Source: Algoriphagus boseongensis (GTDB lineage: Bacteria > Bacteroidota > Bacteroidia > Cytophagales > Cyclobacteriaceae). From it: a stretch of 64,000 bases of DNA. The stretch lies in the NCBI RefSeq assembly GCF_004362805.1, contig NZ_SNYF01000009.1, positions 62,001 to 126,000 of the forward strand. The letters run 5' to 3'. The notes below the pieces were generated by a model. The model did not search any database. It was given only the letters and a program-made list of their open reading frames with translations, and was not told the origin of the DNA. Positions 8,932-16,922 of this stretch are shown piece by piece (the stretch's first letter is position 1; each line of letters opens with the position of its first letter). The position numbers and the translations under genes were made by a program.

Positions 8932-9411
8932 ATGAAAATAAGATTATGTTTAAAATTAGGTTTGATAATTTTTCTTAGTTCGTTAAATCAAGTTCAATCT
9001 CAATCCTTTGAGGAGGATCAGTTTTACGCAGAATTAAAGAAAATAGTATCTAAGACAGCGATGCTTAATCCATTTGATTCCACTGGGAGAAAATATATTA
9101 GTTTTTCCTATGAGTTGAGAATTGGAAATGAGGCAAGAGTCAAAATAAGTGAAGATGCACCTTGGGGGGCGAAAAATAGAATAGAGAAATTAGGAGACGA
9201 TTTGGTTAATTATATTGAAAGCCTAGGAAAGGGATTTGATAATGAGTTGATCATTATTTATCCCGTGCTTTTTAATTTTGACTATTTGATGGATGATTCA
9301 AATAGTTTAGGGGCTGCAGTCCAATCTTTGATTAAAGGTTCGGACCTGAAGAATTGCCCCAGAATTGAGGCGCCAATTTATGTGGTTTCGAAAAAATCAA
9401 TTGTAAACTAG
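8932..9411 (+). CDS. Hypothetical exported protein
   Basis: This 159-residue protein starts with the signal peptide MKIRLCLKLGLIIFLSSLNQVQSQS; there is no lipobox, so it is probably released to the periplasm. The mature part is a mixed alpha/beta sequence with an ISFSYELRIGNEARVKIS strand pair; no family was recognised. It follows the interrupted metalloprotease-like gene by 6 bases and ends before an intrinsic terminator, so the two probably form one transcript. Base composition is more A/T-rich than in the neighbouring housekeeping genes, in line with an accessory block. It might be a partner or inhibitor of the upstream protein, but nothing in it shows this. Confidence 0.6.
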   Translation: MKIRLCLKLGLIIFLSSLNQVQSQSFEEDQFYAELKKIVSKTAMLNPFDSTGRKYISFSYELRIGNEARVKISEDAPWGAKNRIEKLGDDLVNYIESLGKGFDNELIIIYPVLFNFDYLMDDSNSLGAAVQSLIKGSDLKNCPRIEAPIYVVSKKSIVN

Positions 9412-9430
9412 AAGTCAAAACTATTAGGTA

Positions 9431-9461
9431 AAAACCCTCTCAAATCTTCTGGGAGGGTTTT
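9431..9461 (+). terminator. Intrinsic terminator
   Basis: AAAACCCTC (9431-9439) pairs with GAGGGTTTT (9453-9461), followed by more T residues. It ends the unit 7627-9411. Its sequence and the bases behind it resemble the terminators at 5931 and 10886. Confidence 0.75.
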
Positions 9462-9530
9462 TTCTTTGAACTAAAGCCCGTAATCCTGTAAACAAACCAA
9501 ACCAGGACTTTAATCAGTGCAATAAATAAG

Positions 9531-9588
9531 AAACCATATAGCCACATAGAATACATAGACTATGTGAACCTATGTGTCTATGTGGTTT
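9531..9588. repeat. Palindromic dispersed element, copy 2
   Basis: The left arm AAACCATATAGCCACATAG (9531-9549) and the right arm CTATGTGTCTATGTGGTTT (9570-9588) are inverted repeats with two mismatches over 19 bases. The centre is shorter than in copy 1 (20 against 43 bases), so the arms are what is conserved. Confidence 0.75.
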
Positions 9589-9688
9589 AATCCTTTTTTG
9601 AAATCGAAAAAAGTTCTTTTGCAAATCCTAAAATAAGGGTTTCTCTATAGTTTAAATTCGGTGGTCTATGGTCTGTCGACCGTTGATC

Positions 9689-9795
9689 AAAAAATAAATT
9701 AGTTTAAAGTCAGGGACTTACTAAATTTCTTTTAGTTTGCTATGGACTTTTTAGTCATAGGGGAAGGGTGTTCTCCGTTAACTAATTTAATTTTT
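9689..9795 (+). repeat. Duplicated leader/upstream block, copy 2
   Basis: It matches 7524-7626 in order and spacing, from AAAAAATAAATTAG to AACTAATTTAATTTTTATG. In this copy the ATG (9796) leads into only 16 codons before TGA (9844-9846). That ATG is in the same frame as the lipoprotein gene annotated from 9850. Confidence 0.7.
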
Positions 9796-9849
9796 ATGGA
9801 GAAAACAGAAATACCTTTTGCCATGAGAATAAATAGTCCAAAATGATAC

Positions 9850-10494
9850 ATGAGGAATTCCAAAATGTCCAATACAAGTCATACAAATAGCCAAATATTA
9901 GAGAAGATCAGGTTCATTTTCATTCTTTCAGTGATTTCTATGTTTTGCTTCAGCTGTACTTCAAGGGAAGAAAAAGAGATCAAGGAGCTGATGAATGCCG
10001 TATTTGAATGGGAACTTAATCGGGGCGAAGAAGTCATCGTGTTTGCGGAAGCGGAGGAGAATTGGGAAATCCCTTGGCTAGACTCTTGTTCGGTAGAAGG
10101 CATACTGAGTTTGCAAAGTGACTTCCATTATAAAGTTTTGTTCAAGGATGTGTTCACAGAAGCAGACGCAGAAAAGATTTGCAGGGAAGGAAAGCAAGCT
10201 TTCCGATTCCAACAGGATATGTTTCCGGCAGGAGTGAAAGTCTCTTCTGAAAAGGGGAGGTACGACAGTTTGTCAAATGCCTATTAAAATGCTTTAGGTA
10301 AGCCGGAAGTAGTCGAACTTGATATGGAATTGAAGAAATACATGAGCTATAAGACTATTTCCAAACCTGTGTTTTTGCAAGATTACCAATATGCATTTCT
10401 ATATGTTTTTAGTGAAGGAACCGGGCTTTTGATATATAAAAAGCAGAATAATAAGTGGGTTCATTACTTTACCAGTACTTTGATGCTTATATAG
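9850..10494 (+). pseudogene. Lipoprotein gene interrupted by an in-frame TAA
   Basis: The frame from ATG 9850 (or ATG 9865) encodes a lipoprotein with the hydrophobic segment FIFILSVISMFCFSC and a charged start after the Cys. It stops at TAA 10285-10287 after 145 codons. The same frame continues without another stop to TAG 10492-10494 and stays protein-like, with segments such as VFLQDYQYAFLYVFSEG and NKWVHYFT. The intact product would be about 214 residues. The true start is unclear: the leader block would place it at ATG 9796, but TGA 9844 cuts that reading. No family was recognised. Decay, recoding or sequence error could each explain the stop. Confidence 0.6.
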
Positions 10495-10524
10495 TAGAAA
10501 TATTAGAATAGGATTAGGAGAAAG

Positions 10525-10878
10525 ATGAAGAGAGTTATAGGGATTTTATTGGTTTTCGTTTCAGTTTTTTCTTCTTGCGGAAGCGGATCTGAAGAAGATT
10601 GTTTCACACTCTCTGAACTTTCTGATCAGCAAAGCCTAGATACTTTACTTATTGCCTCACCCAATCGAAACTCAATCTATCATGCCGAACTCCGATTTTC
10701 AGGAGAGGTTAAAGACACCATAAGTATTGCCTTTGAATCAAATTTTCAGCTGAAGCTGGCACCAGGAAAATATGATTCCTTGATTTACAAAGGAGATTGG
10801 TATGGCGATCCGATGGTGGTGAAAACTTCAGGAGGGGAAGGTAGTGTTGGTGAGTTTTGCGCAAGGTTTTTTTATTAA
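10525..10878 (+). CDS. Hypothetical small lipoprotein
   Basis: This 117-residue protein starts at ATG 10525, which follows an unusually good Shine-Dalgarno site for this window (AGGAG, 10516-10520). The signal peptide ends in the lipobox VFSSC followed by GSGSEEDC. The mature part looks like a short beta-rich domain (LRFSGEVKDTISIAFES, LAPGKYDSLIYKGDWYGD). No family was recognised. It lies 30 bases behind the interrupted lipoprotein gene and ends at a strong terminator, so it may be co-transcribed with it. Confidence 0.6.
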   Translation: MKRVIGILLVFVSVFSSCGSGSEEDCFTLSELSDQQSLDTLLIASPNRNSIYHAELRFSGEVKDTISIAFESNFQLKLAPGKYDSLIYKGDWYGDPMVVKTSGGEGSVGEFCARFFY

Positions 10879-10885
10879 AAAATTA

Positions 10886-10921
10886 GAAACCCCCTCCTGA
10901 AATCCTTCAGGAGGGGGTTTC
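10886..10921. terminator. Bidirectional intrinsic terminator (copy of the 5931 terminator)
   Basis: GAAACCCCCTCCTGA (10886-10900) pairs with TCAGGAGGGGGTTTC (10907-10921). It lies between the convergent genes 10525-10878 and 10953-12245. The tail CTATGGACTATGGTCTATAA matches the tail at the equivalent place behind M20D copy 1. Confidence 0.85.
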
Positions 10922-10952
10922 TATGGACTATGGTCTATAATCTATGGTCTAA

Positions 10953-12245
10953 TCACTTCTTCATCCCCATATAATCCACCACAAAGTAGCTTAGTACTCG
11001 CATCCCAAGGACAAATCCTCCCTCGTCAATGTAGAAGTCAGGGGTATGGTGGGAAGGAGTTTTGGTAGGATCTTCCCCTTTTTTCATCCCTCCCAAACCG
11101 ATAAATAATCCGGGTTTTTCCCGCTGATAAAAGCTGAAATCTTCTGCCCCGGTTACTGGGGGATTGTAGTTGATGTTTTCTTTTCCAGCGGCAGCTTCCA
11201 TGGAAGCAACCATTTTGGAAGTGAGTTCTGGATCATTGACCGTGGAAGGGTAGAGCTTTTGGATATTCACCTCGGCTCTAGCTCCGGCACTTTCGGCAAT
11301 ATTCGTTGCGATCTCAGTGATTCGCTTGTGAACCAAAGCCTGTTGCTCGTCACCGAAGGTTCGGATCGTTCCGATCATTTCTACTTTCTCCGGAATGATA
11401 TTGTGACGGATACCTCCGTGAATAGCTCCCACAGTGACCACGGCGGGGTTTTGGGTGATATTGACACTTCTGGATAGGATGGTTTGAAGTCCTGTTACAA
11501 TTTGTGAGGAAGTCACAATCGGGTCCACACCGGACCAGGGAGAAGCTCCGTGGGCTTGAGTTCCATGGACGATGATTTCCAGGTTATCCACTGCAGCCTG
11601 AGCAGGACCGGAACGATAGCCAATTTTCCCCACTTCGGTCTGGGAAGAAATATGCAAACCGAAAATCGCATCCACATCTTTCATTACGCCTTCTTCCACC
11701 AGTTGCTTGGCTCCCCAAGAAGTAACTCCGGGTTCATATATGCCTTCTTCAGCAGGCTGGAAGATGAATTTCACCGAGCCTTCCAATTGATCCTTCATTC
11801 CTGCCAGGACTTCTGCCACGCCCATCAGGATGGCCACGTGAGTATCGTGTCCGCAAGCATGCATGACGCCGGTTTCCTGTCCATTATAAGTGGTGGTGAC
11901 GGTAGACTTGAAAGGTAAATCAACCCGTTCAGTAACAGGAAGGGCATCCATATCCGCTCGAAGTGCGACGGTTGGTCCGGGTTTGCCTCCTTTTAAGACA
12001 CCGACTACGCCAGTCACGGCCATTCCCTCGCTCACTTCTATTCCCAAGGAGCGAAGATGATCGGCTATTTTCTTGGCAGTTCGGACTTCGTTATTGCCGA
12101 GTTCCGGATGTTGATGGATGTCCCGTCTCCATTCGATCACTTTGGATTCGATGGAAGAGGCTCTTTGATCAATGGTTGGGCGAAGTTTACTCTGCCCAAA
12201 GGCTGTTCCGCTTACCAGGAGTAAGGGTAAAATAAGTTTTCTCAT
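10953..12245 (-). CDS. Secreted M20D family amidohydrolase (copy 2)
   Basis: This 430-residue paralog of 5997-7289 has the signal peptide MRKLILPLLLVSGTAFGQ, the metal-site motifs MHACGHDTH, PAEEG, GLHI and SHHTPDF, and the pocket motif ALRADMDALP. Differences from copy 1 are spread along the protein but concentrate around residues 215-235 and 345-380, which may mean a changed substrate. A stretch of about 50 bases around 11373-11422 is identical in DNA to copy 1 while the flanks differ at synonymous sites, which hints at local gene conversion or a short conserved run. It has its own terminator and is probably transcribed alone. Confidence 0.9.
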   Translation of the reverse strand: MRKLILPLLLVSGTAFGQSKLRPTIDQRASSIESKVIEWRRDIHQHPELGNNEVRTAKKIADHLRSLGIEVSEGMAVTGVVGVLKGGKPGPTVALRADMDALPVTERVDLPFKSTVTTTYNGQETGVMHACGHDTHVAILMGVAEVLAGMKDQLEGSVKFIFQPAEEGIYEPGVTSWGAKQLVEEGVMKDVDAIFGLHISSQTEVGKIGYRSGPAQAAVDNLEIIVHGTQAHGASPWSGVDPIVTSSQIVTGLQTILSRSVNITQNPAVVTVGAIHGGIRHNIIPEKVEMIGTIRTFGDEQQALVHKRITEIATNIAESAGARAEVNIQKLYPSTVNDPELTSKMVASMEAAAGKENINYNPPVTGAEDFSFYQREKPGLFIGLGGMKKGEDPTKTPSHHTPDFYIDEGGFVLGMRVLSYFVVDYMGMKK

Positions 12246-12421
12246 AAGGTCTGGAGGTTGAGCTGGTGATTGACGAATGATTATGCTGTTGAAAAATAAA
12301 ACAGAAGCTTTGAATTTCCTTGGCCAATTTGATAAAAAGCAGGGGAGGGAGAACTTTTGGGGTTGATTTTGCTTTAGATAAAGGAGTATTCATAAACTCA
12401 AAGCGGGATTTTCGGAGATCA

Positions 12422-12453
12422 AATCCCCCTTACCACCTTAAAAAGGGGGAATT
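12422..12453. repeat. Short palindrome in the intergenic region
   Basis: AATCCCCCTT (12422-12431) pairs with AAGGGGGAATT (12443-12453) with one bulged base. It lies in the 280-base divergent gap between the M20D gene and the SDR gene, which holds no gene. Palindromes of this style are scattered between genes in many Bacteroidota; it has no poly-T tail and is not obviously a terminator. Confidence 0.5.
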
Positions 12454-12525
12454 AGCTTACGTTGATCCTCCAGTCCTGAATGGGTAAAATACTGTCTTAG
12501 ATTTTAACTAGTTGAAAAAGTAAAA

Positions 12526-13227
12526 ATGGAATTGAAAAATAAAATTGCCGTAGTCACCGGAGTCAGCAAAGGAATTGGCTTGGAAGTGGTGAAACTTTTG
12601 GTAGAAAAAGAAACAATTGTAGCTGGTTGGGGAAGAACTCAGCCGGATTTCCAGCATCCGAATTTTCATTTTTTCACCTGTGATGTTTCCAATGAAAGCA
12701 GTGTGGAAGTTGCCTACCAGGCGACCCTTGCCAAGTTGGGGGCAGATATTAGAATTCTGGTGAATAATGCAGGTTTTGGCGTTGCAGGACCTTTTGAAGA
12801 AATGAGTTCAGCCGATTGGAAATCCATGTTTGACACGAATGTGCATGGAATATTTTACGTGAGTAAGCGCTTGATTCCTGCCATGAAAGCTGCAGATGAA
12901 GGACATATTCTTAATGTAGCTTCAATTGCAGGCTTGAATGGGGTGGCCAATTTTGCTGGCTATGTAGGAACCAAGCATGCTGTGCGAGGAATTTCCCATT
13001 CTATGTACATGGAGTTGAGGGATTTTGGAATTAAGGTTTCTACAATCTATCCGGGCTCTGTTCAGACCAATTTCTTCGATGAGATTCCTGGAATGAGGGC
13101 TCATGAAAACATGATGCGACCTCAGGATGTGGCTTTGACGATTGTCCAGACTTTGGAAACCCACCCGAATTACTTTGTGGCGGATGTGGAGTGCAGACCT
13201 TTAAGACCGAAAGGGAAGAAGCAGTAA
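12526..13227 (+). CDS. Short-chain dehydrogenase/reductase (SDR)
   Basis: This 233-residue cytoplasmic NAD(P)-dependent oxidoreductase is of the classical SDR type. The dinucleotide loop TGVSKGIG is at residues 12-19, NNAG in the middle, the catalytic Ser in NVASIAG and the YxxxK pair in YVGTKHAVRG. It is slightly shorter than the usual 250 residues. The substrate is unknown. It stands alone: the upstream region is a divergent gap and a repeat-rich stretch follows before the gld operon. FabG-like or 3-ketoacyl reduction is possible, but nothing in its context supports it. Confidence 0.85.
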   Translation: MELKNKIAVVTGVSKGIGLEVVKLLVEKETIVAGWGRTQPDFQHPNFHFFTCDVSNESSVEVAYQATLAKLGADIRILVNNAGFGVAGPFEEMSSADWKSMFDTNVHGIFYVSKRLIPAMKAADEGHILNVASIAGLNGVANFAGYVGTKHAVRGISHSMYMELRDFGIKVSTIYPGSVQTNFFDEIPGMRAHENMMRPQDVALTIVQTLETHPNYFVADVECRPLRPKGKKQ

Positions 13228-13285
13228 TCAGAAGGCAGTAGGCAGTAAACAGTGGGCAGTAATCAATTCTGCCAACTGCTCACTG
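13228..13285. repeat. Short degenerate direct repeats (GGCAGTA units)
   Basis: Several near-copies of GGCAGTA occur in a row at 13233-13262, followed by a partly inverted stretch (TGCCAACTGCTCACTG). It is located between the SDR stop and the gldA promoter. Low-complexity intergenic repeats of this kind carry no coding signal. Confidence 0.5.
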
Positions 13286-13303
13286 AAATCTGCTCAATGA
13301 AAC

Positions 13304-13334
13304 CTTGCCTTTCCCCCCTCATTTCCTATTTTTG
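13304..13334 (+). promoter_or_regulatory. Bacteroidota-type promoter for gldA-gldF-gldG
   Basis: A minus-33 element CTTG (13304-13307) is followed after 19 bases by TATTTTTG (13327-13334), a perfect match to the TAnnTTTG minus-7 consensus. It is about 70 bases before the chosen gldA start, leaving a normal untranslated leader. Confidence 0.6.
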
Positions 13335-13402
13335 CCCAAGACCTGACCAAAGGGGATTTTACCCCTGCCATGCGGGTGATTTTCTCTTTGGTCCTTCTTT
13401 TT

Positions 13403-14314
13403 ATGTCACTCGAAGTCTCCCGTCTCAGTAAACTTTATGGTTCCCAGAAAGCACTGGATGAAGTAAGCTTTTCAGCTGCTCCGGGGAGAATATTGGGTTT
13501 TTTGGGGCCAAATGGTGCCGGAAAATCCACCACCATGAAAATCATTACAGGATACCTTGAAGCTGGTGGGGGCGAGGTGAAGGTTTTGGGAATTAATGCC
13601 CTCGAAAACCCCAAGAAAGTAAGCCCAAGCATAGGCTATTTACCGGAGCACAATCCTTTGTACTTAGACATGTACGTGCGTGAATTCCTTGAATTTTCGG
13701 GAGGAATCTATGAGATGAAACCAGCGGATATCAGAAGAAGAGTTGCCGAATTGATCCAGAAAACCGGACTCCAACCTGAGCAACACAAAAAGATCGGACA
13801 GCTTTCGAAGGGTTATAGACAGCGGGTTGGTTTGGCAAGAGCCTTGATCCATGATCCACAAGTGGTGATTTTGGATGAACCCACCACAGGATTAGACCCT
13901 AACCAGTTGGTGGATATTCGAAACCTTATTCGTGAAATAGCCGCCAATAAAACCCTGATCCTTTCCACCCATATCATGCAGGAAGTAGAGGCTATTTGTC
14001 AGGATGTGGTCATCATCAACAAAGGAAAAATTCTGGCGGCAAGTCCTCTTTCTGAGCTTAAGGCTGCTTCTTCTCAGACCGAATTGATTTTGGAGACTGA
14101 AGAGGAAATGGAATTGGACTGGTTTGAAAATCTGGGAAAAGCTCGATTCGGGGCCAAAGGAAAAAAGGAACTGATTTTAGAAACTTCCGATCCTGCAGAA
14201 TCAAGAAAGATTCTCATGCAGGTGATTGCTTCCAAAAACCTCAATTTGACGAGTTTGAATCAGGGAAGAAAAAACCTTGAAACGCTATTTAGAGAAATCA
14301 CCCAAGCCCAATGA
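13403..14314 (+). CDS. gldA: Gliding motility ABC transporter ATP-binding protein GldA
   Basis: This ATPase subunit of about 303 residues belongs to the GldAFG ABC transporter, needed for gliding in Flavobacterium johnsoniae. Walker A GPNGAGKST is near the N-terminus, then the signature LSKGYRQRVGLA, Walker B VVILDEPTTGLDP and the switch His in LSTH. The start at ATG 13403 (MSLEVSRLSKLYG) fits the family; the frame is open 11 codons further up but that part looks like untranslated leader. It overlaps gldF by 4 bases (ATGA). Not all gliding Bacteroidota need this transporter, so its presence alone does not prove motility. Confidence 0.9.
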   Translation: MSLEVSRLSKLYGSQKALDEVSFSAAPGRILGFLGPNGAGKSTTMKIITGYLEAGGGEVKVLGINALENPKKVSPSIGYLPEHNPLYLDMYVREFLEFSGGIYEMKPADIRRRVAELIQKTGLQPEQHKKIGQLSKGYRQRVGLARALIHDPQVVILDEPTTGLDPNQLVDIRNLIREIAANKTLILSTHIMQEVEAICQDVVIINKGKILAASPLSELKAASSQTELILETEEEMELDWFENLGKARFGAKGKKELILETSDPAESRKILMQVIASKNLNLTSLNQGRKNLETLFREITQAQ

Positions 14315-15030
14315 AAAGCCTGTTTTTCAAAGAAATCAATGCATTTTTGGGTAGCTTGACCGGTTACCTGATCTTGATTTTGTTTTTGGTTGCTTTGGGT
14401 TTGATCGTTTGGGTTTTTCCGGAAAGTTCGGTTTTGGACTACGGCTTTGCTGATTTGGAGTCGCTTTTTTCCTACACTCCTTACGTGTTTACATTCCTGA
14501 TTCCTGCCATTTCCATGCGGACTATAGCTGAGGAGAGAAAGAATGGCACTTGGGAATTGTTAAAAACCTCCCCTCTTTCACTGATTCAGATCATTTTGGC
14601 CAAGTATTTTGCCTTATTAGCCTTGGTGATTTTGGCAGTCTTGCCCACCCTTTTGTACGCGTTCTCCATCAGTCAGCTGGGAGATCCTCCAGGAAATCTG
14701 GATTGGGCTGGCTTTTTCGGAAGTTGGATAGGACTACTGATGATCGGGGCGACTTTTGCAGCAGTGGGATTATTTGCAAGTTCATTGACTGCACAGCAAG
14801 TTGTAGCTTTTGTATTGGGAGTCTTTCTTTGCTTTGTCCTTTATTTTGGATTTACTGCCTTGTCAGAAATGCTCACAGGCGAACTCGCCTACTGGGTGGA
14901 GGAACTCAGTTTGAGTTACCATTACATCAGCCTCAGTCGGGGAGTGGTGGATAGCAGGGATATTTTCTTCTTGCTGGGAATGATTGGATTGTTTTTGGGT
15001 GCCTCATTTTTGACTTTGAAAAACAAATGA
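14311..15030 (+). CDS. gldF: Gliding motility ABC transporter permease GldF
   Basis: This 239-residue inner-membrane permease has about six hydrophobic segments, starting MKSLFFKEINAFLGSLTGYL. The cytoplasmic stretch SMRTIAEERKNGTWELLKTSPLS after the second segment is typical of ABC-2 type permeases and of GldF, and is the likely contact with GldA. It overlaps gldA by 4 bases upstream and gldG by 4 bases downstream, so the three are translated together. The order A-F-G matches other Cytophagales. Transported substrate is unknown for the family. Confidence 0.9.
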   Translation: MKSLFFKEINAFLGSLTGYLILILFLVALGLIVWVFPESSVLDYGFADLESLFSYTPYVFTFLIPAISMRTIAEERKNGTWELLKTSPLSLIQIILAKYFALLALVILAVLPTLLYAFSISQLGDPPGNLDWAGFFGSWIGLLMIGATFAAVGLFASSLTAQQVVAFVLGVFLCFVLYFGFTALSEMLTGELAYWVEELSLSYHYISLSRGVVDSRDIFFLLGMIGLFLGASFLTLKNK

Positions 15031-16718
15031 GAAAGAGTCCTATCCGTCGTTTGCTGTCTTTTTTGATACTTCTGGGAGGAATTTTGCTCCTGTTTCTCCT
15101 TGCCCAGTTGGTACGATTCCGATTGGATTTGACAGAAGAAAAGCGATTTTCCCTTCATCCAGCTACCAAAGAATTATTGAGCGAGCTGGATCGACCCTTG
15201 CACGTGGATATCCTGCTGACTGGGGAAAATCTGCCCGGGGGCATGCGTCGACTCCAAAAATCCATCGAGGAAACAGTACGAACCTTCAATGCCTATTCGG
15301 CTGAAAAAATCACGGTTTCTTATTTCGATCCGCTTTCTGTGGTAGATTCTCTGAAGGAAGATTTCATCTATACCTTGGCGGATTACGGAATCAACCCGAC
15401 CAATCTTTTTGTGAATCAGAATTCCGGTCAGCAAGCCCAATTGATCTTCCCCGGTATTTTGGTCAGTGATGATGAGTTTGAAGTTGGTGCTTTGGTGTTG
15501 AAAGGGGAGTTGGGTATGAGTCCCGATCAAATTCTCAATACCTCCATAGAAAACCTCGAATTCGAACTGAGCAATGCTATTCGTAAGCTGGTGAATCCCG
15601 AACAGGGAGCAATTGCGATGGTCATTGGCCACGGAGAGCTTTCCGAAGATGAGGGATATGGCATGGTGGAAGCGCTGGATGGGCAATTTGAGCTTTTCAA
15701 AGTTCCTTTGGAACAGGCCAAAACCGTAGCTGATTTGAAATCATTCGGAATCCTTTTGATCCTTGGGCCTAAGTCTAGCTATACAGATCGAGAGCTTTTC
15801 CTTTTGGATCAATACGTGTTGGGAGGTGGGAATTTGGTTGTAGCAGCCGAAGGAGTAGAGGTTGATCTTAGCCAGGCTGCCGGAGAGGGTACGGTTTCTT
15901 TTCCTTTGGAAAATGAGTTGGACCGATTGCTTTTTCGCTATGGAATACGGATCAATAAGGACCTGATTCAAGATTTGAACTTTGGATACCTTCCCATCAT
16001 GGGAGGTAATTTTGGCAATCAGGAGCAAATGGTTCCTTTGCCTTGGCCCTATTATTTTAACGCAGGAAGGGTATTTCCTCATCCAATTACCAAAGGATTG
16101 GATCAGGTTAATTTCAGATTTGCCAGTAGTTTGGATACCGTTTTGGCACAGGGAATCCGAAAAACTCCTTTGATATTCGGGTCCGATAATTCCAGAATTC
16201 TTCCCGCTCCTTCTCGAATTGCCTTTGCAGATATGCAGCAGGCACCGGATGTAGAGGCTTTTGGCTTGAAAAATTTGCCATTGGCCTACCTCTTGGAAGG
16301 CGAGTATACTTCGCTTTTTAAGAATAGATTTCGACCAGATGAATTTGCTCAAGCGGATTTTCTGGAATCGGGATCAGGGAAAGTTGTTGTATTTGGCGAC
16401 GGATCAGTTTTTCAGAGCCAAAGCAGCCTTCAGGGTAACCAGCCTCTCACTTTGGGCGAAGATCCATTTGCTCAAACAACTTATGCAAACAAGCAGCTTC
16501 TCCAGAATTTGGTCCAATACCTGATCGACCCGGATGGGATAATCGCCTCACGGGAAAGGAGTTTGAAGATTCGTCCATTGAATCGGATCAAAGTTTCTGA
16601 GCAAAAGTCTTTTTGGCAGATACTCAATATTGGTCTTCCGATTTTGATTTTGGGAATAATTGGAGGCACAGTTGTCCTTTTGAGGAAAAGACGATTTAGC
16701 CAAAAAGCTAAAAGCTGA
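15027..16718 (+). CDS. gldG: Gliding motility-associated ABC transporter substrate-binding protein GldG
   Basis: This 563-residue protein has one N-terminal membrane anchor (LLSFLILLGGILLLFLLAQL), a large periplasmic domain, and a second hydrophobic segment near the C-terminus (ILNIGLPILILGIIGGTVVLL) followed by a basic tail. The segment RFRLDLTEEKRFSLHPATK just after the anchor is a GldG hallmark. It belongs to the third component of the GldAFG complex. The gene is the last of the operon; no clear terminator hairpin was found in the 204 bases before dnaN. Confidence 0.9.
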   Translation: MRKSPIRRLLSFLILLGGILLLFLLAQLVRFRLDLTEEKRFSLHPATKELLSELDRPLHVDILLTGENLPGGMRRLQKSIEETVRTFNAYSAEKITVSYFDPLSVVDSLKEDFIYTLADYGINPTNLFVNQNSGQQAQLIFPGILVSDDEFEVGALVLKGELGMSPDQILNTSIENLEFELSNAIRKLVNPEQGAIAMVIGHGELSEDEGYGMVEALDGQFELFKVPLEQAKTVADLKSFGILLILGPKSSYTDRELFLLDQYVLGGGNLVVAAEGVEVDLSQAAGEGTVSFPLENELDRLLFRYGIRINKDLIQDLNFGYLPIMGGNFGNQEQMVPLPWPYYFNAGRVFPHPITKGLDQVNFRFASSLDTVLAQGIRKTPLIFGSDNSRILPAPSRIAFADMQQAPDVEAFGLKNLPLAYLLEGEYTSLFKNRFRPDEFAQADFLESGSGKVVVFGDGSVFQSQSSLQGNQPLTLGEDPFAQTTYANKQLLQNLVQYLIDPDGIIASRERSLKIRPLNRIKVSEQKSFWQILNIGLPILILGIIGGTVVLLRKRRFSQKAKS

Positions 16719-16922
16719 AGCTGAAATTTAATTAGAGAAATTTTCCAGGAAAGGGGAGAGCGATCCCTCGAATTTGCATTTTATTTCTAAATTTACCCCA
16801 TTGGTTAAAATTTACAATTAAGCCCTACGATATGAAATCGAGCATGAGGAAGAACTTCTAAGGAAGTGATTGTTTTAGACCATGCGAGATTCCATATGGC
16901 CCTAGATAAAAACTAAAAACAT

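Larger units (their letters stand above)
9462..9849. other. Intergenic region with palindrome, repeat remnants and a leader copy
   Basis: There is no gene of useful length. It holds the second palindromic element (9531-9588), a stretch near 9648-9690 that echoes the CTATGGTC-type tail found behind the local terminators, the second leader block (9689-9795), and a 16-codon frame from ATG 9796 to TGA 9844-9846. Confidence 0.7.

Noticed and set aside
13228-13285. CRISPR-like array from repeated GGCAGTA units
   Set aside because: Units are about 7 bases, irregular and without spacers of constant size; no cas genes are present.
15741-16352. 203-codon minus-strand frame opposite gldG
   Set aside because: It lies wholly inside gldG, whose overlap with gldF and family features are clear; the opposite frame has no domain.
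16832-16861. Nine-codon open frame upstream of dnaN as a leader peptide
   Set aside because: Too short, no ribosome site, no run of regulatory codons and no attenuator hairpin behind it.
16719-16922. Possible replication origin next to dnaN
   Set aside because: No DnaA-box cluster was seen and neither dnaA nor recF is adjacent; dnaN position alone is not evidence in Bacteroidota.
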